Assembly (NCBI GenBank): GCA_027532775.1
Contig: JAPZTO010000003.1
Location: 434,001-498,000, forward strand
Length of the DNA: 64,000 nucleotides
Direction: 5' to 3'
From: Beijerinckiaceae bacterium
Lineage (GTDB): Bacteria > Pseudomonadota > Alphaproteobacteria > Rhizobiales > Beijerinckiaceae
How positions within the stretch are numbered: the stretch's first letter is position 1; each line of letters begins with the position of its first letter. The position numbers and the translations under genes were made by a program. Of the stretch, positions 55,102 to 61,698 are shown one piece after another. The notes under the pieces are model-generated. The model was not told the origin of the DNA, searched no databases, and worked only from the letters and a program-made list of their open reading frames with translations.

Positions 55102-56013
55102 ATGGCGGGTCAGGTTCCGCTCGATCCGGCCGAATTCTCGCCCTTCATTCTCGAGGGTGAGGAAAACCGGGCGACACCGCTCTTCCTGAATTCACCCCAT
55201 TCCGGGGATCAATTTCCGCCACATTTCCTGGCCCGGAGCCAATTGGCGAGGTCAGCGCTCCGCCGGGCCTCCGATCTCTATGTCGACAGCCTGTTCCGGC
55301 CGCTCGTCGCGGCAGGGCTGCCGCTGATGTCGGCGCGGCTGCCGCGCTCCTATCTCGACCTGAACCGGGAGCCACTCGAACTGGACCCGCGGCTGATTGC
55401 CGGAAACCTGCCTGTGGATGCGAATACGCGGTCTTTGCGCGTTGCCGGCGGGCTGGGCACGATCCCCCGGGTGATCGGCGACCAGGTCGAGATCTATGCC
55501 GGAAAGCTGCCGCTCGAGGAGGCGCTGGCCCGGATCGAGGCGCATTATGTGCCCTATCATCTCCGGCTTCACCGGGAACTCGCCCGGAGGCACCGCGAGC
55601 ATGGCATGGTGTTGCTGCTCGACCTGCATTCCATGCCATCGCAGACCTTGCCGCGCCCGAACCGGAGCATGCCGGATCTCGTCATCGGTGACCGGTTCGG
55701 CAGCAGTGCGGCAACGGTGCTGGTCGAGCGGCTCGAACATCTGGCCCGCTGTGCCGGCTTCCGGGTGGAGCGGAACCAGCCCTATGCCGGCGGCTACATC
55801 ACCGAGCATTACGGCCGTCCCGGCCTTGGCTGGCACGCCATCCAGATCGAGGTGAACCGCGCGCTCTACATGGATGAAGCGCGGCTGGAGCCCCATGACG
55901 GGTTCGCCGGCCTGTCAGCCGCGCTCTGCGAGATCGTGACGCACCTTATCGCAGAGCAGGCATTCGATTCGCGCAATTCGGCCTTGCATTTTTCTCAGAA
56001 GGCTGCTGAATAA
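55102..56013 (+). CDS. N-formylglutamate amidohydrolase (paralogue 2)
   Basis: 303 residues from ATG 55102. FGase motifs: TPLFLNSPHSGDQFPPHFLA, PRSYLDLNREPLELDPRL, YAGKLPLEEALARIEAHYVP, LLLDLHSMPSQTLPRPN and PYAGGYITEHYGRP. The architecture matches HutG-type formylglutamate deformylases more closely than the gene at 49313. It is divergent from cpdR and not in a hut operon, so its physiological substrate is uncertain. Confidence 0.9.
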   Translation: MAGQVPLDPAEFSPFILEGEENRATPLFLNSPHSGDQFPPHFLARSQLARSALRRASDLYVDSLFRPLVAAGLPLMSARLPRSYLDLNREPLELDPRLIAGNLPVDANTRSLRVAGGLGTIPRVIGDQVEIYAGKLPLEEALARIEAHYVPYHLRLHRELARRHREHGMVLLLDLHSMPSQTLPRPNRSMPDLVIGDRFGSSAATVLVERLEHLARCAGFRVERNQPYAGGYITEHYGRPGLGWHAIQIEVNRALYMDEARLEPHDGFAGLSAALCEIVTHLIAEQAFDSRNSALHFSQKAAE

Positions 56014-56109
56014 GGGCGCTCGCTGCCCGATCCGGTGGCGAAACGATCCGAACGGGGCATCCGAAGCAAGGACAGCCCCGCAGAAAAGCCGGAATTTATG
56101 ATTCCGGCC

Positions 56110-56197
56110 AAAAAAAAGGCCGCACGAAGCGGCCTGAAAGTCTAGGGAGGAAACGCCCAAGGAGGGCATGTCACGAGGGCGAACCGTCGTGACAACT
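56110..56197 (-). ncRNA. Alpha-r8 family small RNA (MmgR-like)
   Basis: In the 375-bp gap before hisN the minus strand encodes an ~88-nt RNA with three hairpins: TGTCACGA/TCGTGACA (56169-56194), GCCC/GGGC (56155-56167) and the terminator AGGCCGC/GCGGCCT followed by eight T (56110-56135). The unpaired segment before the terminator contains TTTCCTCCCT (56144-56153), the conserved ten-base motif described for the rhizobial alpha-r8/MmgR family. MmgR in Sinorhizobium limits polyhydroxybutyrate storage. The motif could pair with Shine-Dalgarno sequences. The rest of the gap (56014-56108, 56228-56388) shows nothing else convincing. Confidence 0.75.
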
Positions 56198-56199
56198 CG

Positions 56200-56227
56200 A
56201 ATATATATTGCGGCGCACAAAAGACAA
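56200..56227 (-). promoter_or_regulatory. Sigma-70 promoter of the alpha-r8 small RNA
   Basis: On the minus strand TTGTCT (-35) and TATATT (-10) are 16 bp apart, placing the start at about 56193-56198, just ahead of the first hairpin. Confidence 0.65.
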
Positions 56228-56388
56228 GGCCTGTCGTGATCGACGGGCCCTTTTTTTATTCATTGCTAAGAAAGCGTTGTTCCGGGGGCGATTTCCGCCC
56301 TTTGCCAATGCAGGACAATGCGCGCTTCTGGCCATGGCAGCCGGTCTCCGCTAAGGAGAATCACAGATTGTCCCTCCCGCGAGGATCC

Positions 56389-57177
56389 ATGCGTCCAGTC
56401 GAACTCTCGGCCTTTCTCGAACGGCTTGCCCAGCAATCCGGCGAGGCCATCCTGCCGTTCTTCCGCACCGAACTCAGCGTTCTCGACAAGGGCAGTGACG
56501 GGTTCGACCCTGTGACGGAGGCCGATCGCGCTGCGGAAACCGTGATCCGCCGCCTGATCCAGGCGACCTTTCCGACGCATGGCATCCGGGGCGAGGAATT
56601 CGACGACGTCAATCCGGAAGCCGAATACCAATGGGTTGTCGATCCGATCGACGGGACGCGCGCCTTCCTTTGCGGGCTGCCGGTCTGGGGAACGCTGATC
56701 GGCCTGATGCGCGACGGCAATCCGGTCATGGGCGTCATGAACCAGCCCTATACCGGCGAGTTGTTCTTCGGCGATGGCCGGCAGGCGAAGCTCAAGGGTC
56801 CGCGCGGACAACGCGCGCTCATGACCTCCAGCAAGACGCGGCTTGCCGATTCCCACCTCATGACCACGGATCCCCGCCTGTTCCGCGGTGACGAATCCGC
56901 GGCTTTCCTCCGCGTCGAGAAGCAAGTGAAGCTCTCGCGCTACGGGGTCGATTGCTATGCCTATGCCATGCTGGCTTCGGGCCAGGTCGAACTGGTCATC
57001 GAATCCGGGCTCAAGGCGCATGACATTGTCGGGCTGATCCCCGTCATCGAGGGGGCGGGCGGGGTCATCACCACATGGGACGGAGAATCTGCCACCAAGG
57101 GCGGTGCCATCGTGGCGGCCGCCAATGCAGAGCTCCATGCGCAGGCTTTAGGCCTGCTCTCCCGACGCGGCGGCTAA
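56389..57177 (+). CDS. hisN: Histidinol-phosphatase (inositol monophosphatase family)
   Basis: 262 residues from ATG 56389 (MRPVELSAFLERLAQQSGEA). Phosphatase motifs: THGIRGEEFDDVNPEAEYQW, VVDPIDGTRAFLCGLPVWGT (DPIDGTRAF) and KAHDIVGLIPVIEGAGGVIT. The DGTRAF and WGTLIG pattern is that of HisN, which removes phosphate from L-histidinol phosphate in histidine synthesis. The last 30 bp overlap the convergent hydrolase gene. Confidence 0.9.
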   Translation: MRPVELSAFLERLAQQSGEAILPFFRTELSVLDKGSDGFDPVTEADRAAETVIRRLIQATFPTHGIRGEEFDDVNPEAEYQWVVDPIDGTRAFLCGLPVWGTLIGLMRDGNPVMGVMNQPYTGELFFGDGRQAKLKGPRGQRALMTSSKTRLADSHLMTTDPRLFRGDESAAFLRVEKQVKLSRYGVDCYAYAMLASGQVELVIESGLKAHDIVGLIPVIEGAGGVITTWDGESATKGGAIVAAANAELHAQALGLLSRRGG

Positions 57178-58164
57178 AACCGGTTCGACGCCCCGCTCAG
57201 GCAAAGCAGCGTCACCCAGCACAGGTTCCCGGCAGAAAGCATCGAAAGCAGCCCAGAATTGCTGCCGGATCCGGCCGCGCTCCATCAGGATCTCGTGCTG
57301 CGCACCCAGGAGCGTGATGGCGCTGGTGCCGCGCATGCGCCTGGCGAGGGCGGCGGCGGCCCGGGAATCGACCACGCGATCGGCGCCGGCCAGAACGAAC
57401 AGGCAGGGCGTGCGGTTCTCGAGGCCAAACCGGTCATCCTCGAAGCGGGCCATGGCCTCGAAGGCCGCATCCACCCAGCCGATGGTCGGATCGCCGATGG
57501 CGAGGCGAGGTTCCTGCTTCTGCCAGAGCGCCATCCGGGCAAAACGTTCCGGATCGCTGGTCAGCGGGTTGCCCTCGAAGGGGCCGTCAGCGATCGTGAT
57601 CCGCCGGCCGCCGGGGATGAAGGCTGTCGACAGGCCGAGGCTTGCGAGGAGGCGGGCGAGCACGCGGCTGGCATCGGGCCAGCGCAGCCCGGCAATGGCG
57701 ACGAGCGGCGAGGAGAGGATGGCCCGCGTGAACAGGGCGGGCTGACGGGCGAGGGCGAGCAGGGCGATGGCGCCTCCCGTCGAATGGGCGAGGAGATGGA
57801 AGGGCTCCGGCAGGCCCCGGCGACGGATCTCCGCGAGGAGGGCGTCGAGATCGAGCAGGTAGTCGTTGAAATCCTCGACATGGCCCTTGCGCGGATTGCC
57901 GACCTGCCGGTCGGAGCCACCCTGGCCCCGCCAGTCAAGCGCGGCTACGGCCAGGCGCCGGGCCAACAGCTCGGAAAAGACCTCGCCGTATTTCTCGATG
58001 TATTCAGCGCGGCCCTGCAGCAGGATGACCGTTCCGGTCGGCTCGCCATCCGGCAGCGCAAAGGCGGCCCGGATGCCGATTCCGTCCGCGGCCCGCAGGC
58101 AGGCAATCTCGATCCGATCCGGGAAGGGCACGCCTTCGGGCGGCTGGGCTAGAAATTCAAGCAT
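57148..58164 (-). CDS. Alpha/beta hydrolase (lysophospholipase/PldB-like)
   Basis: 338 residues. GTVILLQGRAEYIEKYGEVF (oxyanion region) and LDWRGQGGSDRQ are typical of the serine aminopeptidase S33 / monoglyceride-lipase group. The nucleophile elbow is LLAHSTGGAIALLAL (HSTGG), the acid LFVLAGADRVVD, the histidine LGAQHEILME. PldB-like enzymes hydrolyse lysophospholipids. The stop lies inside the 3' end of the convergent hisN gene. Confidence 0.88.
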   Translation of the reverse strand: MLEFLAQPPEGVPFPDRIEIACLRAADGIGIRAAFALPDGEPTGTVILLQGRAEYIEKYGEVFSELLARRLAVAALDWRGQGGSDRQVGNPRKGHVEDFNDYLLDLDALLAEIRRRGLPEPFHLLAHSTGGAIALLALARQPALFTRAILSSPLVAIAGLRWPDASRVLARLLASLGLSTAFIPGGRRITIADGPFEGNPLTSDPERFARMALWQKQEPRLAIGDPTIGWVDAAFEAMARFEDDRFGLENRTPCLFVLAGADRVVDSRAAAALARRMRGTSAITLLGAQHEILMERGRIRQQFWAAFDAFCREPVLGDAALPERGVEPVLAAASGEQA

Positions 58165-58240
58165 GGCCCCGTGCGCGTCTCGCCCCTTCCGCTGGCGGCA
58201 ATCCGGAAAAGCGCGCCGCGCTGCTTCCGGTCCGTCGCGT

Positions 58241-58648
58241 CTAGTTCGCAGGAGTCCGGGCGATCGGCAAGGGGGAGGCGGGGCAGACGGGGCGTGCTTC
58301 GCTCGGTTCGAGCAGCCGGAAGCCGATCAGCGTCTGGTTGCGGGCATCGAGCACAAGCCGCAGGGCCTGGCCGTCACGCGTGCAGACCTCGCCGACCACG
58401 CTGTTGCCGCGCCGCTGGAAGCCCGGCAGCGTGCCGAGTTCCGCCATGGTGCGGTTATCGACAAGGCGCGAGGTGCCCGGCGCATCGGTCGTGGCAGGGC
58501 TCCTGGACAGAGCCATCAGGCCGAAGCCACCCAGAATGGTTGCGACCAGCACGCCCACCAGCAGGTGCCGCGTCCAGACCCGATCCGAAAAACCCGTTCT
58601 CTCCGCGCTGCCCGAAACCGGGAAGCCGGCACCCTGTGCGCGTGGCAT
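58241..58648 (-). CDS. Hypothetical single-pass membrane protein
   Basis: 135 residues from ATG 58648 (MPRAQGAGFPVSG), preceded by GAGG; an ATG at 58744 would extend it by 32 residues. One membrane helix (HLLVGVLVATILGGFGLMAL, about 27-46) is followed by a periplasmic-looking domain with two Cys (GEVCTRDGQALRLVLDARNQ, ARPVCPAS) that might form a disulfide. Not recognised. It lies between the hydrolase gene and the divergent hsp20. Confidence 0.65.
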   Translation of the reverse strand: MPRAQGAGFPVSGSAERTGFSDRVWTRHLLVGVLVATILGGFGLMALSRSPATTDAPGTSRLVDNRTMAELGTLPGFQRRGNSVVGEVCTRDGQALRLVLDARNQTLIGFRLLEPSEARPVCPASPLPIARTPAN

Positions 58649-58794
58649 GAAGCAAACCTCGATCCGGGCCGTGATTGCGCCCGATAATGATGCTTCTGAC
58701 AGATCCGGGCTGAACCGGATGCGAGCCCGGGGTTCATCTGGCATTCATGGGGCGGGCCTCGTTTCCGCTCGCAGGAACGGGCGGAACAACGGGT

Positions 58795-58822
58795 CTTGAA
58801 ATCCGGAAATCCGCTTCCCAAC
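58795..58822 (+). promoter_or_regulatory. RpoH (sigma-32) type promoter of hsp20
   Basis: CTTGAA and CCCAAC are separated by 16 bp, close to the heat-shock sigma factor consensus (CTTGAA, CCCCAT). The predicted start lies near 58830, at the first hairpin of the thermometer leader. Confidence 0.55.
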
Positions 58823-58830
58823 TCCTGTCT

Positions 58831-58916
58831 GTGCCGGCCAGAGAAGGCGGCACATTCCCGGTCCGGCCCTTTGGGCGGACCTCAACTGCATGTCGCTTCA
58901 AGGAGGATATGCCATG
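58831..58916 (+). promoter_or_regulatory. ROSE-type RNA thermometer in the hsp20 leader
   Basis: Three stems precede the start codon: GTGCC...GGCAC (58831-58853), GGTCC-G-GCCC/GGGC-GGACC (58860-58881), and a 3' stem closed by GCAT/ATGC. In the last stem TCGCT (58893-58897) faces AGGA of the AGGAGG ribosome site (58901-58906) across a UCA loop. The UYGCU element pairing with the Shine-Dalgarno sequence, with its bulged G, is the signature of ROSE elements in rhizobial small heat-shock genes. Heat would melt the stem and free the ribosome site. Confidence 0.75.
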
Positions 58917-59372
58917 CGTTCCTATGATCTTGCCCCCCTCTATCGTTCGACCGTCGGCTTCGACCGGTTGTTCTCGCTGATGGATCAGGTTGCCGGTTTC
59001 GAGCAATCCGCCCCCAGCTATCCGCCCTACAATATCGAGAAGACCGGCGAGAATGCCTATCGCATCTCGCTCGCCGTGGCCGGGTTCACGGAAGCCGATC
59101 TGACGATCGAAGCCGAGCCGAACTCGCTCATCATCCGGGGCGACAAGGCCAGTGGTACCCCGCGGGACGGCGCCTATCTCTTCCAGGGCATCGCCTCGCG
59201 CCAGTTCGAGCGGCGGTTCCAGCTTGCCGATTATGTGAGCGTGACGTCCGCCCGTCTCGAGAACGGCCTGCTCCATGTCGATCTTGTGCGTGAAGTGCCG
59301 GAAGCCCGGAAGCCGCGTGTGATCCCGATCAGCGCGCCGGCCGGCCAGACCGTCGAGCATCTCGCGGCCTGA
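58914..59372 (+). CDS. Small heat-shock protein (Hsp20/IbpA family)
   Basis: 152 residues from ATG 58914 with AGGAGG 7 bp upstream. MRSYDLAPLYRSTVGFDRLF and NIEKTGENAYRISLAVAGFT are typical of rhizobial class A Hsp20. The alpha-crystallin domain (about 35-125) includes IIRGDKASG, GIASRQFERRFQLADYV and ARLENGLLHVDLVREVPE. It holds denatured proteins in large oligomers. Control by a ROSE-like leader and an RpoH-like promoter is predicted from sequence. Confidence 0.94.
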   Translation: MRSYDLAPLYRSTVGFDRLFSLMDQVAGFEQSAPSYPPYNIEKTGENAYRISLAVAGFTEADLTIEAEPNSLIIRGDKASGTPRDGAYLFQGIASRQFERRFQLADYVSVTSARLENGLLHVDLVREVPEARKPRVIPISAPAGQTVEHLAA

Positions 59373-59398
59373 AACCGGCTTGATCCGGAAACAGCGAA

Positions 59399-59422
59399 GG
59401 GGCGTCCGTGACGCCCCTTTTT
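59399..59422 (+). terminator. Rho-independent terminator of hsp20
   Basis: GGGGCGTC and GACGCCCC (offset by a short CGT loop) form a stem, followed by TTTTT, 26 bp after the stop. Confidence 0.85.
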
Positions 59423-59477
59423 CATGTCTGATCCCGTTTCGGCAGTTTTCACCGGTCGGCCCGGCGCGCGGCGCGCA

Positions 59478-60065
59478 TTACTGCGTGCCGGCTCCGGGGG
59501 CCTGCGGAGCCCACAGAGAAGGGTCTCGTGCCGGGGCGACCGGAGCCGGGCGGCCAGTGGCTGCGCCGGAACCCGGACCTTGCGCGACAGCATCCGGCCG
59601 GCGCGGCGGCAGCGGATTGGCGGTCTCGCCGGCCGGCGTTTCCGGACGGGCGCGCGGTGTCTCGCGCGGGAGACGCGGATCGGGGTTCAGTGCAGCCGTT
59701 CCACGAGGCGCCGGTGTGCCGGCATCGCGCTGGAACCGTTCCAGAACCTCGCCGTCATAGGCATCGACAATGAGCCGGACCGGCTGGCGGTTCCGGTCTA
59801 TCGCGTCGACGACCAGAATATCCGGGCGGCGGCCGGACAGCGTCAGGCTGCGATAGCCCTGATCCCGCAGGTCCTCGAAGATATCGCCGACCGAGGTGCC
59901 GACCGGACGCCGGGGCACCGGCACGACAATCGGGCCGGAATAATAGCCGCCGTAGAAGAACGGGCGCGGATAATACTGCGCCGAGGCTTCCGTCGCGGCG
60001 AAACCTGTCATCGCGGCCAGCAGGCCGGCGAGGCCAGCCATGCGCGTTGCCTTTGCAATCACCAT
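59478..60065 (-). CDS. Hypothetical exported protein with proline-rich tail
   Basis: 195 residues from ATG 60065 (MVIAKATRMAGLAGLLAAMT). Signal peptide ending ASAQ, then a Tyr/Pro-rich segment (YYPRPFFYGGYYSGPIVVPV), a compact domain of about 60 residues (VGDIFEDLRDQGYRSLTLSG, LIVDAYDGEVLERFQRDAG) that resembles a PepSY-like fold, and a Pro/Ala-rich tail with PLPPRRP. Not recognised as a named family; likely periplasmic or surface-exposed. Confidence 0.72.
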   Translation of the reverse strand: MVIAKATRMAGLAGLLAAMTGFAATEASAQYYPRPFFYGGYYSGPIVVPVPRRPVGTSVGDIFEDLRDQGYRSLTLSGRRPDILVVDAIDRNRQPVRLIVDAYDGEVLERFQRDAGTPAPRGTAALNPDPRLPRETPRARPETPAGETANPLPPRRPDAVAQGPGSGAATGRPAPVAPARDPSLWAPQAPGAGTQ

Positions 60066-60193
60066 CACGAACTCTCCATTGGATGCCGTGGCATCGAGCC
60101 GCCCCATTCTGCGAGCATGCCTAACGGGCGATTAAGTTTCGCTGAACAGGCATTGCTTTTGGGGCGAAATGATGGAGCCTGCCGTGCGCTGGC

Positions 60194-61261
60194 TCACGCT
60201 GCGGCGCGGAACCCTCTGGCCTGAACGATCAGCGCGTCGACATCCTCCGGCCGCGTGGCGAAGGAGGTGACCAGCCGCAGCACCACCTCGCCCTCACGCA
60301 GGGCCGCTTCCGGCGGCAGGGAGAGGTCGGACCAGTCGACACATTTCAGGCCGGCTGCCGTCAAATGGTTCCAGAGGGCTTCGCTGACGATCGGGAAGAC
60401 CTCGTTGATCTGCGGTTCCCAGCCGAAGCGGATGCCGGGAATGCCGGACAGGCCGTCAGCCAGCCGCTTGGCCATCGCGTTGGCATGGGTGGCGAGGTCG
60501 CGCCAGTGATCGCCGTCGAAGAAGGCCTCGAACTGGGCCGAGATCAGCCGCTGCTTGGACAGGGTCTGCCCCGCCCGCTTGCGGCGGAAGCGGAATTCTT
60601 CCGCCAGCGCCTCGTCGAAGAAGACGACGGCCTCCGCCATCAGGCAGCCATTCTTGGTGCCGCCGAGCGAGAGCACGTCGATGCCCGCCTGCCAGGTCAT
60701 TTCCGCCGGCGTGCAGCCGAGCGCCACCAGCGCATTCGAGAAACGGGCACCGTCCATATGCGTGCGCATGCCGTTGGCACGGGCGCAGGCCGTGAGGGCG
60801 CGCACCTCTTCCGGCGAGTAGATCAGCCCGAATTCCGTCCCCTGCGCGATGGACAGCGCCTTGATCGGCGGACGGCGGGTGCCGCCGGGTTCCGCCGCGA
60901 GATGCGCCTCGATAATGGCGGGGGTCAGTTTGCCGCCGATGCCGGGCAGGCCGGCCAGCTTGGCGCCGCCCATGAAGAATTCGGGCGCGCCGCATTCATC
61001 GTCGATGACATGGCTCTCGCGATGGGTCAGCAGGCAGCCCCAGGGCGGGCAGATGGCCGAGGCGGCCAGCGCATTCGCCGCCGTTCCGGTCGTGACGAGG
61101 AAGGCCGTCACCTTGCGGCCGAAAAAGGCATCGAGCTGCGCGTCGACGCGCGCGGTCCAGGGATCGGCGCCATAGGAGCCGGCGGCGCCCTCGTTGGCGG
61201 CGACGAGAGCGGCGAGGACCTTGGCGCTGGCGCCAACGATATTGTCACTGACGAAGTTCAT
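60194..61261 (-). CDS. Low-specificity threonine aldolase / beta-eliminating lyase
   Basis: 355 residues, PLP-dependent fold type I. It starts MNFVSDNIVGASAKVLAALV; SYGADPWTARVDAQLDAFFG, FLVTTGTAANALAASAICPP, HVIDDECGAPEFF, MRTHMDGARFSNALVALGC (Asp for the pyridine N) and LSLGGTKNGCLMAEAVVFFD (PLP lysine in GTKNG) are all present. It splits L-threonine or L-allo-threonine to glycine and acetaldehyde; related enzymes act on other beta-hydroxy amino acids. Divergent from gltB across 437 bp. Confidence 0.9.
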   Translation of the reverse strand: MNFVSDNIVGASAKVLAALVAANEGAAGSYGADPWTARVDAQLDAFFGRKVTAFLVTTGTAANALAASAICPPWGCLLTHRESHVIDDECGAPEFFMGGAKLAGLPGIGGKLTPAIIEAHLAAEPGGTRRPPIKALSIAQGTEFGLIYSPEEVRALTACARANGMRTHMDGARFSNALVALGCTPAEMTWQAGIDVLSLGGTKNGCLMAEAVVFFDEALAEEFRFRRKRAGQTLSKQRLISAQFEAFFDGDHWRDLATHANAMAKRLADGLSGIPGIRFGWEPQINEVFPIVSEALWNHLTAAGLKCVDWSDLSLPPEAALREGEVVLRLVTSFATRPEDVDALIVQARGFRAAA

Positions 61262-61421
61262 GGGATTCCGGAATGGCTGGAGAGATTGCCGTCATCAAGG
61301 CGCAAATCGACCGGCTGTGCAAGCATCGTGGCCTTTGGGCACGCTTCCGGGCCAGAAGGCCGCAGCCCCTTGCCCGGTGTGTTTTCGACGCAATATTGTT
61401 TCTCAGGGGAAGCAAAAGTAA

Positions 61422-61457
61422 TTTTATTGCGCACTTTTAGGCAGTCTCGCAATAAAA
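61422..61457. promoter_or_regulatory. Perfect inverted repeat upstream of gltB, candidate operator
   Basis: TTTTATTGCG and CGCAATAAAA form a perfect 10-bp dyad with a 16-bp spacer, inside an AT-rich segment (about 61400-61460) of the 437-bp region between ltaE-like and gltB. The spacing puts the half-sites about 2.5 helical turns apart, as for a dimeric regulator. I can see no other gene or RNA in 61262-61698. Confidence 0.5.
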
Positions 61458-61698
61458 GGGATAAAATTCTTCCAAAGAGTGCTTGTAAGGCCGAATGGTT
61501 TCTGGTTATGTGCAGCTCGGATAGGACAGTGTTGCTGACCTACTCTCCGAGCCCGGTTTCCGGTGGCCGGCTGGTCTCCCCCGGCCCGCCGTCGGAAATC
61601 GGGCTCGACGTGTCTGAAAGCCAACCAGGGCGCCGGCCAGGCATGGCGGCGAGAACAGAACTGCAGATTTCTTTGGGCCTTGAGCCAGGAGCGAGACC

